A DNA stretch of 64,000 nt from NCBI GenBank assembly GCA_013423325.1, contig BLJB01000027.1, forward strand, positions 1 through 64,000, written 5' to 3'. This document shows, in pieces, positions 36,145-45,701 of this stretch. Source of the stretch: Usnea hakonensis. Taxonomy: Eukaryota > Ascomycota > Lecanoromycetes > Lecanorales > Parmeliaceae. The notes below the pieces were generated by a model. That model searched no databases. It saw nothing but the letters and a program-made list of their open reading frames with translations, and was not told the DNA's origin. Each line of letters opens with the position of its first letter. Within the stretch, counting starts at the first letter, position 1. The translations under genes and the position numbers were made by a program.

Positions 36145-37044
36145 TCAGCGAGGCGTTTTCCCAAGAGGTGAGGGTTTTCCATACTCGAAAGCAGCTGAGT
36201 CAATGGACTGGAGGGTATTTTCCGCCGGGGTGCGATCCATCGCATCGGCGGTATCGTCTGGAGCTGCAACAGATACGGAAGACCAAGCCGGATTCATGAT
36301 CCCCTGCCTTGTCCCACGGCCTCTCGACTTCGTGGACTTTGTTCGTTTTGCTTTTGCTATCCCCTTCGTCACGGGTCTAGCGCTCATGGACTTCGACCCC
36401 CTGGATGCGGGTATCGCTACGCAGCCAGAGACATCGAACTTATCCCGTGTTCCAGCGGAGACATCTTGGAGCATCCTGAGTGTTTGGCGCGCATGAGCCA
36501 GGCTGAGACTGTCTGAGCATGTTTGTTTGTCAGAATAAAGTTTGGATAAACTTACTGACAGACGAACGATCTCGGATTTGTATTTTTGGCAGCTTGGTCC
36601 ACTACATTCTGGTCGAATAACACTGCAGCTGATCATTAGCAGCGCTCCTCAATCCACGAGCTCGAGTGTGCTGAAAGAACGAAAGGTTCATCCATGACGT
36701 CGTAGAAAGAGTGGTAAGGGATGTTGAAAGTGTATCATGAAGATATATGAAGAATGCCTACCTTCGCGGATTCTGACCCAGCGAGCGCGGTCTTCATCAT
36801 CGAGATTGCGCGGAATGTCCACAGGGAACTCTTCGAACTTGAGAAACCTCGTGGTTAGCTCGACTCCCTTACAGATAGCTCAACTACTTACATCCAAGGC
36901 CTTCTCCCTCGTGCCCATGACCTGCAAGAGTGAAGGGTCGTTCAACACCGCATTCTGGGCCCGTCTCCGATAGGGTGGGCCAACGACCTTTGCCACGGGC
37001 TGATTGACTGCAACCCAGGCAGAAGCACTTGATGTTGATGCCAT
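36145..37044 (-). CDS. Hypothetical multi-exon protein
   Basis: I assembled this from short frames. Exons 37044-36892, 36837-36762 and 36622-36556 join in frame with good splice sites (GTAAGT/CTCAAG, GTAGGC/CTGCAG, and a third donor GTAAGT). They read MASTSSASAWVAVNQPVAKV, then FEEFPVDIPRNLDDEDRARW, then VLFDQNVVDQAAKNTNPRSF. The fourth exon is uncertain: an acceptor at 36509 continues an open frame to 36145, about 219 residues in all, ending in a basic Lys/Ser/Arg-rich tail. An alternative acceptor four bases earlier (CTCAG) would end after about 24 codons. No family is recognised. The first three exons are more credible than the end. Confidence 0.45.
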
Positions 37045-37577
37045 GCTCGTTTTTGTGTCTGTCGTTGAACTTGTCGTCTTGTTTGTTCTTCTCTCACAAG
37101 CTGAAGTGGGTCATAGTAGATGTGCATCGAAAGAATTTCGAAAACCGCTCAGGGTCAAGATGTTTGGTCAAGGAAGTGAAACTTCAAAACAAAACTGTAT
37201 CTCTCGCAGGGCTGCTAGTGCTACTAGCGGGATAATTCCACAGTGCAGCGGTGAAGAAGTGAAGCCGTGGGAAAGTCAACACTCACTCGCACAACACATT
37301 GTTCAAAGAAAGTCGTAAACACCGAGGCCTAACAAAATCAAAATCAAATCATAAAAGTTTCAAACTCAATAGTATCATTCATATACAAAAACGATATCTG
37401 ATCGAGGACCTTCACCTGAGCCTCGACGCTCTGCGGGATCGTATTGTTTGAAACCTCAGAAACTGCACAATGCTTACGATCAATAACCACGCTGTCAAAG
37501 ACTAACTTCCCTAGAGAAAATTGCCAGCTAGTAGCATGGTGAGAAATGATATTCTGGTGTGATGGTAGTTGCTATCT
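37045..37577. other. Intergenic, no supported gene
   Basis: It is the 5' flank of the preceding minus-strand gene. Nothing is legible beyond short frames. Confidence 0.45.
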
Positions 37578-37973
37578 CTAGGCAATGCTCAATCTATATA
37601 GTACGACTCGCTCTACAAGTCTGGTGGGTTGGACTCCCAACGACATGAAGAAATCGCTTTCTTCGTACCACATCTCCACCACCGCGTCCTTCCTGTACTC
37701 CGATAAAGGGCTATATATAAGGAACCGCACTCCTTCGTCTGTAGGCGGTGCCTCTACTAAGCCTAGCGAGAGGTCTCTTGCTTCTGCCCCTCCTTCTTCC
37801 CTTCGATCCCCATCCCCACCCCTATTTTGCCATTGCATTTCCTGCCATAAAGAAGGGACCAGACGACCTTCTGAACCCTTCAACTCTAACTCCGCGCCCG
37901 GACGTCCTTCCCTTTGATGGAGTGCGAAGAAGTATTGCCCCGTGGCAATCCAGGGAAATGATCCCATTCTCAA
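37578..37973 (-). CDS. Doubtful open frame next to a repeat cluster
   Basis: The 131-codon frame reads more protein-like toward its end (EGVRFLIYSPLSEYRKDAVV followed by EMWYEESDFFMSLGV). It overlaps other frames on both strands and lies immediately downstream of frame-broken tandem repeats. It may be the last exon of a decaying gene. No family is recognised. Confidence 0.25.
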   Translation of the reverse strand: MRMGSFPWIATGQYFFALHQREGRPGAELELKGSEGRLVPSLWQEMQWQNRGGDGDRREEGGAEARDLSLGLVEAPPTDEGVRFLIYSPLSEYRKDAVVEMWYEESDFFMSLGVQPTRLVERVVLYRLSIA

Positions 37974-38038
37974 ACTCCCGCTTCTTCCTCTGCAGCACCA
38001 ACAACCTGAACATTCTCTTTTGGCACCTTCTTTGACCC

Positions 38039-38596
38039 AACAGGCTCTGCCCCAGCGGCAACGAGCTCCTCATCCTTCTCCTTGGGAGCGATATGTTTGG
38101 TGGGCGGGTCAGTACGCCTATCCTCCATCATCGATACGTTGGATGCCCGTGTCGATCCTACCCGTGTTCTTAGCTTTCGGCTCCTTCTCCCACCCAACAG
38201 GCTCTGCCCCAGCGGCAACGAGCTCCTTCGCCTTCTGCTCAGGAATAATATGTTTGGTAGTCGGGTTAGTGCGCCTGTCCTCCATCATCGATACGTTGGA
38301 TGCCCGTGTCTATCCCGCCTGTGTTCTCGGGCTGGTCGAGATGGTCGAGGTGTTCGAGGTGCTGCTTTTTGACAGGATCCTCACTGCCGTCTTGATTGTG
38401 AACCGTTTGATGCCCATGTCTATCCCGCCTGTGTTCGAGGTGCTACTTTCTGACAGGATCCTCACTGCCATCTTGATTGTGAACCGTTTGATGCCCATGT
38501 CTATCCCGCCTGTGTTCTTGGGCTGGTAGAGATGGTCGAGGTGTTCGAGGTGCTGCTTTCTGATAGGACTCTCACTGTCGTCTTGATTGCGAATGC
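38039..38596 (-). repeat. Nested tandem repeats with broken coding modules
   Basis: A 158-bp unit at 38039-38196 recurs at 38197 onward. It merges into a second array with three units at 38299-38408, 38409-38489 and 38490-38596; the middle unit lacks about 30 bp. On the minus strand the units encode similar peptides (DRRTDPPTKHIAPKEK and DRRTNPTTKHIIPEQK; KQHLEHLDHLDQPENTGGID). Unit lengths are not multiples of three, so the frame breaks from unit to unit. One unit carries a TAG where its relatives have CAG. The cluster therefore looks like a decaying repeat-protein gene. Confidence 0.65.
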
Positions 38597-39240
38597 ATAA
38601 TTTCTGCGCTATCAAGGTGTCCCAGCTCTTCCATCATCTCAGTGTTCCTAGGACTGGCAGCTTCGTGGCCTGATCCTCCCTAGGCGAACGCTTGATCCAA
38701 CTGTATCGAGAATTTGGAGTAGTCTGTGGACTGTGGTGTTGCGTTTGGTGGTATGTTTCCCATTTATTCCGAGATGTCTATGACATACGGCATTCTGTAT
38801 GAGAATTGAGAGATGGAGCTATCAGCGTGTCTTGTTCTGCTGACTCGAAGGAAACTTCGCTGCTGCTACTGGGTGCCTGCCCCGATATGGTACGCTGTAG
38901 CGCTAGTGGTACCAGAGTAAGCTCTGGATATCGTATAGGTATAGAGGGAGTAGTTGCTAATGATCTTTGCAATCGGGAAGGATGATAAGCTGAGAGGCCA
39001 CGACATAGTACACGAGAAAATCAGGTGGATTGGCCAGATGAGGGATCGGTAGCTGACTTGTCATCAAGGTCCTCTGTCATGGTGCGTTCAGAGTATTCGA
39101 GATTCTCTCCCAGTGAGTAGAACTCGACGTAGAACTTGTGGAAAAGGGTCGGTTCCCATTGTTATGGCGTTGTAGGAACGGCGGAAGTTCTCCGGACGGT
39201 TGAGGAATCTAGTTTATTTCCTGGGTCAGGGAATCACGGT

Positions 39241-39813
39241 TCAAACAAGTATAACCACCCTCAAGTCCGCCATCTTGCCCACCACGATACTACCGCTGTC
39301 TAATTTCCAGACGCTCCACTCCCCGTTTAAGCACCGGAAGACACGGATCTCGGTCGTGTCCGTTGGTTTTTCGCCTGTTTTCCTCACGATGGCCAATTTG
39401 GATCTTTGCAGGTATCCAAGTTGGTATAATTTATCGGTGGGAATACGGGAGGTAAATTCGGATTGGCCATATATAGGCATGTCGATCTTAGTGTTAGGGA
39501 CTTCGTGGCCTTCACAAAGCTGGCTGTGGTTGGTTGTTCGCTTTAGGCTCCACTTGCCTAAAAGACTGTTCCAGAGCTGATGCTTGGTGGTTGGTATACG
39601 AATATATAGGGAGAGAAATGAGGAGATCTTCCACCATAGTCGTGGCCTTTCGAAAGCTTCTAGCTCGCCGCGCGCGTTGTTTCTCAGAGCGGTGTTCTCG
39701 AGGTTGAGATCTTTGATGCGGCCATCTTGGGCCGCTTTGCCCCTCTTGTACTTCTTGACTTCTTCCTCTGCGGCTTCGGCTTCGGCTCTTATATTTATAT
39801 CTCCTGTGACCAC
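39241..39813 (-). CDS. Hypothetical open frame, low confidence
   Basis: The 190-codon frame begins with a charged helical stretch (AEAEAAEEEVKKYKRGKAAQ, then IKDLNLENTALRNNARGELE) compatible with a coiled coil. A hydrophobic segment near KISSFLSLYIRI follows, then unrecognised sequence ending KMADLRVVILV. No family or neighbour supports it. It sits between two repeat clusters and may be part of the same decaying locus. Confidence 0.35.
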   Translation of the reverse strand: MVTGDINIRAEAEAAEEEVKKYKRGKAAQDGRIKDLNLENTALRNNARGELEAFERPRLWWKISSFLSLYIRIPTTKHQLWNSLLGKWSLKRTTNHSQLCEGHEVPNTKIDMPIYGQSEFTSRIPTDKLYQLGYLQRSKLAIVRKTGEKPTDTTEIRVFRCLNGEWSVWKLDSGSIVVGKMADLRVVILV

Positions 39814-40028
39814 GGAGACTTATGCGGCCCCCCAAAAGGCTTCATCCCACCTATATAGCAATAAGTGTATCCCAGCGGCCATCTTCTTTGTCCGTCATCC
39901 GCGAGGAAGAAGACATTGTGCTCGCACTGAATGATCCATGACAAATGTCTCGACATCAAGGACATCAAGGACAATGAGAACAGTGTGAATGGTGTTATTG
40001 AGGCCTGGTATTAAAAATTGGTGGTCCC

Positions 40029-40486
40029 ATGATGTGATGGCTCTCACATCCTTAAGCTCAATTGGGGCTTGTAGCCCAGGAACCAAACTTGGGAAGGGCC
40101 GAAGGCCCTCTGCGGATAGGCGTGCATCAGTAACAACGTGACCTGCCTACACAACCAGCGATTGGAAGTATTGACTGCTGATTGACGATTAAAAATTGTC
40201 TCTAGTGTGTTGCCGATCGTGGAACTGTCTGGCGACGCGTGATCCATACTTGATTGTTCCATGATGTGATGTCTCTCACATCCTCAAGCTCAATTGGGGC
40301 TTGTAGCCCAGGAATCAAGTCTGGGAAGGGCTGAAGACCCTCTGCGGATAGGCATGCATCAGTAACAACGTGACCTGCATTCAAAATCGTCGATTGGAAG
40401 TATTGACTGCTGATTGACGATTTGTCTCTAGTGTGTTGCTGATCGTGGAACCATCTGGCGACGCGTGATCCGTACCTGATACTTTC
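40029..40486. repeat. Tandem duplication, unit about 230 bp, two copies
   Basis: The segment beginning ATGATGTGATG at 40029 recurs at 40261. Copies are about 232 and 226 bp long and differ by scattered substitutions plus a short indel. On the minus strand both copies can encode PGLQAPIELxDVRxITSW, but the unit length shifts the frame between copies. Overlapping minus-strand frames continue to 40704. No element type is recognised. Confidence 0.7.
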
Positions 40487-41113
40487 TTGGGCTTGTTCTT
40501 GTCCATGGGGTCGCTCCCGTTCTGACACAGACCTGGCAGTGGAGCTGCGTGACCAGTAGAGCGATAATTTGCTCTGTGAGTTTGTAGTTGAGTCTCTCGC
40601 TCCAAGGTGATGACTGATGTCCTAGTCTTGGAAGATATAGGCCACATTGTTGTAGCGCTGAATGCATGCCCTACAGATCCGATCGGAATAATTGGCATAC
40701 TCATACGAGGTGCATGCCATATCTGTTGCTTGCACCTCGGTGAGGCCGTTATGGGCTTAACCTATAGTCGTCGCTAATCGCTCACCGCACCTAGCATGAG
40801 CTTGAGGACAGAGAATTGAATGGCAATGACTTACTCGGCAGCGCGCTGTCATGGTCGCACGTCTGTTGCTCATGTGAGCCGCGAGATGATTCTAAACTCA
40901 TTTGTTTTCTTGCCAGAAGCCGAGGTTTAGATGCTCAAAGGGTGGGAATGCTGTTAATGAGACCGCGCGGATAGAAGGAATTCTGATCTGTGTTAGCCGA
41001 TAGCCTTGATAGAGACGTACCGCACTTCTGAAAGCTTCACTAAGACCACTTACCAGAGGGTCGACACAATCCTAGAAGGGTCGGATCAATCGCGAAGGGC
41101 GGAGCAGGAGCGC

Positions 41114-41299
41114 TCACAACACCATTAAGGCGAGTGATGGGAGTGGTAGCTGTAGAGGCTGGAAGGGATTCGACCTGCGATTCTTGAAGGGTAAAGATAT
41201 ATTTATGTAGGCTGATGAGAAAGCGAGGGCAAATTTGGACAGACCAGAGCCGGCGTGTGACGTTCCTAGGAACATGATGCCGTATACTGAATCAACCAC
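41114..41299 (-). pseudogene. Possible remnant of a SesB-like/DUF676 alpha/beta-hydrolase domain
   Basis: The translated segment SVYGIMFLGTSHAGSGLSKF resembles the block around the GI-FLGTPH-GS motif of fungal lipase-like domains that often sit at the N-terminus of NLR-like proteins. Only about 20 residues match and the frame then becomes unrecognisable and stops. A likely splice acceptor lies just upstream (GACTAG). No NACHT, ankyrin or WD40 sequence follows. The rest of the gene is absent or unreadable, so I treat this as a fragment. Confidence 0.35.
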
Positions 41300-42550
41300 T
41301 AGTCAAGCTGCGAACAATCCTGAAAGTTGTCATGAAAGAAAGAAGAGAAGGCACTCCATTGTGAAATCGTGATAGTCTGCAGATACGTTTACAGAGTGTA
41401 AAACGAGACGTCAAGTGTAGATGAGGCTGACGATGTTCAGGCACATGATGATATATAAGACGTCGACACTTGGAATATATGTCCCACTAGAAAACATCCA
41501 AGACTGACCCCATAGCAGCAGATATTATGGTTGAGAAAATAAATAGGAAGGAAGGATCGGAAAGGTGGAAGAAGAAGGGGGTTTATATACCCAGAGACGG
41601 CCCCGTTCGACACATAGTACAAAGTGAATATCCTAGGTGAATACGCTGTGAATACACCCTATATCACATGCAGATGTTTTCAACACAGTATAATGTGAAT
41701 ACCTGGGGTGAATGCGCTGTGAAAATGAATCCATGTGAATACAAACCTGCAGAAACCAGTCACAGTGCAGAAGCTAGACGAACCAATCACAGTGAGGTAC
41801 TTTGTCATGTTCGGAGAAGCCTAATCAATTCCTCGCTGCACGTGATACAAAAACTTACCCTATGTTCCAGTATACCCTAGCTTCACTGTGCTTTGTTCAC
41901 TCTATTGGAGACTCTCAGACTTATCAGGTGAAGTTTCGATTGCGACTCTTACTGTTAACACGATGTAAAAGAGTTTACTCTACCAACTGTCACATGAGCT
42001 TCTGCAAGGGGCAGTAGACTCACATTCACTCCCAGAGGACATGAATGAATTCAGATTCTTGCCACTCGTTCTTCCACACTTTACTCTTTTCCCTAGTATG
42101 TTTGACTGACTCTGATAGAACTTCTTGGATAAGATAAGGCTGCTGCCCATATAAGTAGGTTTGCTTATCAATTGTGGGATTTGAGACCATTCTGAGAATG
42201 AATCACTGTTTGAATATGATGCTCTAACAGCGGGCAAGCTGTTAGCGCAGGGGATTTCGTTCAGAGGTCGAGCGTCTTGATGAGAGAGGGAGGTATGACG
42301 GATCGAGCAAGTCTAGATAGGAAAGGGACTGGTGAGGGTGTCGCTATGCAGGAGCATATATCATGGATGAATTAAGACCTTTCTCGGTAGCTTGGCAACG
42401 GAGCCAGGTGCAATACTTCATAAAGAGGATGTGAGTGGTCTGGACAGCTAAGTATCCTAGCATGTGACAATTGACCGGAATTCCAAGTACTTCAAAGCTA
42501 CCGTTGTCACCCAAATCCTCCATATTCGCTCGAACATGAGACGACCGAAA
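41300..42550. other. Gene-poor stretch with short diverged repeats
   Basis: Between about 41622 and 41740 the motif GTGAATAC recurs several times, including two related blocks of about 31 bp starting at 41622 and 41690. No gene is supported. Confidence 0.45.
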
Positions 42551-43693
42551 TCAAGTCGTTTGAGAAGTGCTAGGAAGCGCTGCAGGAAACAGCGCATCAA
42601 TCACAGAATTCTTATACTGCGTATAACCATCCTCTGTTGGATGAAATAACCCGGGGTTTACGACGGGATTACCATCCGTGCCATTTCCAACCTGTATCTC
42701 ACCATTCGGATCGGGATTCCCGTTGAACATCTGACTGAGCGTTGAAAATGTCGAGTTGGTGAAAGTTCCATTGGAAAGGAATAGAGCCTGCTCGTTGGTG
42801 GGGATATAGTCAAATATGGTGCTTTGGAAGTACGAAGTGTCACTGTCGCAAAAACGATGGTTATTGAATGCCTCCCCTAAGGCCTGGTCATTGACAAGGG
42901 TGATCCTGGGGTACATCGCAGCGACGCGCGCGATGGCGTTGTTGACTGTATCAACACCCGTATTCATGAGGGTTCGAAGATCAGCAGGGGTGCTACAACG
43001 GCCTGTTGTAGTACTCGGGTAGAATTGAACGTAGGGGAGCATGACGATGTGCTTTGACGCATAAGAAGTGCTCAATGCGTCGAAGATATCTCTCATATTT
43101 GTATCATAGGTCGTCCCAGCAGCTACGATGCCTTCAACAGCGTTCAAAAGCTTTTCGCAATTGCGCCGACCGAAGAGGCCGTAGTTGTAGACACAGTTCC
43201 AAACGATGCCCGCAAAGTTGACGTCGTTACCGCCGGCCGTGAGGGTGATGAGGTCATATCCGGACGTGCCCCTAGGGTCGACTTGGTTATATCTTATATC
43301 ATTGGTTGTTGCCCCCGAACAGGCCATAAAGTGAAAGTTGTTACCTGCACTGTAGGAGAACACGTCTGGGTCGTGCAAAAGTTGGACGGGGTAAGAGCCT
43401 TGGCTGCGGTAGCAATTAGAGCTATCCCAATTGGGACCAGCCCTATTTCCGGCGGAGAAGGAGTCGCCAAAGGCAATATAGTATTGTAACAGGTTGTTTC
43501 CCTGAGTGGCATTGAGGGTTTGAGAACTGTTGAACAAGACCTGGCTGGTAGTGTTTGAAGTACCAGCGATTTGAGGAGATGGTGCATTTGGAAGTGGACC
43601 ACCAGGAGTAGATGATTCGTGCGGAAGTACTACAGCGGAGATTTGCTGAGTTGTAGTCAAAAGACACACTGTGATGGTGCGGAGAGAGATCAT
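42551..43693 (-). CDS. Secreted SGNH/GDSL hydrolase (esterase or lipase type)
   Basis: This is an extracellular ester hydrolase of the SGNH fold. The open frame extends to 43834, but the ATG at 43693 starts a signal peptide (MISLRTITVCLLTTTQQISA), giving 380 residues. Block I is visible as YIAFGDSFSAG with the nucleophile Ser, the conserved Asn block as LITLTAGGNDVNF, and the catalytic His block V near the C-terminus as GLFHPTEDGYTQY. Many Asn-X-Ser/Thr sites and paired cysteines fit secretion. The substrate is unknown; such proteins include cell-wall esterases and lipases. No partner gene lies nearby. Confidence 0.88.
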   Translation of the reverse strand: MISLRTITVCLLTTTQQISAVVLPHESSTPGGPLPNAPSPQIAGTSNTTSQVLFNSSQTLNATQGNNLLQYYIAFGDSFSAGNRAGPNWDSSNCYRSQGSYPVQLLHDPDVFSYSAGNNFHFMACSGATTNDIRYNQVDPRGTSGYDLITLTAGGNDVNFAGIVWNCVYNYGLFGRRNCEKLLNAVEGIVAAGTTYDTNMRDIFDALSTSYASKHIVMLPYVQFYPSTTTGRCSTPADLRTLMNTGVDTVNNAIARVAAMYPRITLVNDQALGEAFNNHRFCDSDTSYFQSTIFDYIPTNEQALFLSNGTFTNSTFSTLSQMFNGNPDPNGEIQVGNGTDGNPVVNPGLFHPTEDGYTQYKNSVIDALFPAALPSTSQTT

Positions 43694-45701
43694 GATATAA
43701 AGATTAAAAGAGAGATTTTGGAAAGGTAATTTGCGGCTGATCCTTCTTGGGCTTTTCGTGCTTTTATCTCTGCGGTGCTCAATGTGTTTGAATAGCAGGA
43801 GTATAGATGTGAGCGGAGACTCGGTACATGCCACAGAGCCTTGCCTATTTATACAACTAGATACTTGCAGATTTTAGGTGGAGGAGCGAAGAGAACCCGT
43901 TTGCAGTACCGCTCAGTCACCTTTTTGGAGATGATACATGGTGTTCCCGTCTGATGGTGGCTGAACAAATTCTGGTTAGCCCGCTGCTAAGAGAAGTGCA
44001 GTATCCTTGGGAGATGGTTGTATCGGGATGACAGAACTGTTGGCACGGCAAGTAGAAGCTCGATGTCTGACCGTGTAATCAAGGACTATATTCGATCGGT
44101 GAGGATCAGATGGACTGATACCATTGGCCCCCTCTAGATCTGAATGTGTTGATCCCATACACAGCAGAAACATTGATTCCAAATCTCCTGGCGTCCGGCG
44201 AGCGCCGCCGTCGCCGAATTTATCATCAGGCGTCTCATCTTTTTTCTTTACAAAAAATTGAGGCATTCGTACATCCTCAGCCGGTGAATCCCCACCAAGA
44301 TCGTATAGTAAGTATCACTCATAGAACCTTTGAATCTCTGTCTGTACATGAGATTATCCTTAAGATCAAACCATCGCGGTTTGATATCAGGTTTGACATG
44401 ATGTAGTGTAGTGGCGTAGTTGGATGAGAATAGAAGATGAAAATGAAGAAGAAGAAATCGTAGAGTGCCTAGATCCGAGCCTTGGCCTATTTAGGCTTAG
44501 ATTGATAAGCCTGGCGAATCCTCTTGTAAAGTACCTTACTTGGCTGGCTACGGAAACACGCTGAGGCTACTCAAGGGGTATGAAGCACTAGAGCCAAATT
44601 GCCGTATAATTGAAACAATGACCGTTTCCAAGTACATACCAATCCTGTTAGGCATGTTTCAATGGGACGGGATGAATAATCGATGAATCAACATACCATC
44701 GCAACCCTTGGCAAACAAACATTTTCGGCACACTGCTGAGCGCATCTCTTACTATGAGCGATAGCGAACAGTACTCAGTAAGACGATCATGGGTTCGACA
44801 CAACAGTATCCATGGTGATATCCCATTTTGTCCACTGTACGGCCCGTGCCAACCAACCAACCGTTACCTTCTGCGACACTAAGTATCCTTGCGTGGTGTC
44901 CAGTGTTCCGTCTTACACTACACTCTAGGACTGGATGGCCCGGAAAGTAGAAACTACAACCACAATCACGAGCCAAGCCCCAAATATGATCTCGAACGAG
45001 CAGAGGCAGACTTTGACGACAAAAGGCCGCGGACCACATGGTCGTGTTCTATTTGGTCTCACAATTTTAGATCACTCATCAAGCTAGTCTCTAATATTAG
45101 CCATGAGCTCTTCCCGTGGCACCAATTGAGCTATTTGGTGTCAACTAATGGGACATCTTAGCGCTGTGGACAAAGTTTTCTCTACCGATTATCTGCTGAA
45201 GTCTCCTGGATCAAGCTTCAATGATTGTACGAGAACGGAGAGGTGTCCCCGTCCAGCTTGTCCCACAGGTCCAGAAACTGTTTCAGGCATTAAAGAATTG
45301 CAAGCCTAGTCCAAGCTCACGGATCAAAATTATTGAGTCGAGACAGAAGAGTTGAGGCGTGGGGTATGTAAGTCAGGTTGCTGATCTGCACTTCTGTGAA
45401 GCCGATGACCTTCGAGTGCTGTTTTTGCTGGTAAGGTGATCCAAACACTCAATATGCCATGAGATACCGCCACTCTACCACCCTTGACAATAAACGAAGG
45501 ACATAGATCTTATAGTGCGCGGTCACTAGGTCAACATGTTCATATGGATGAAGACACCCAAAGCTTACGATCTGCCCTAACGAACGCCTCTCAAAATCGA
45601 TCTAAACCTTTAGGAAAGGTTATTAGATCAGTCGTCACTAGATTCATGATTCATATGGCTGTTTCACCAAATCGCTCCTCATCTGAGTCTTCTAGCGTGG
45701 C
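43694..45701. other. Intergenic, no supported gene
   Basis: A 96-codon frame at 43976-44266 (minus, starting MPQFFVKKKDETPDDK) is the best candidate but has no homology I recognise and no splice partner. The rest contains only short frames. Confidence 0.45.

Noticed and set aside
35513..36496. 327-codon plus-strand frame
   Set aside because: No domain, signal or membrane feature; the opposite strand offers a spliced gene with better protein character over its right part.
43976..44266. 96-codon minus-strand frame starting MPQFFVKKKDE
   Set aside because: Possible small protein, but no homology, splice signal or context supports it.
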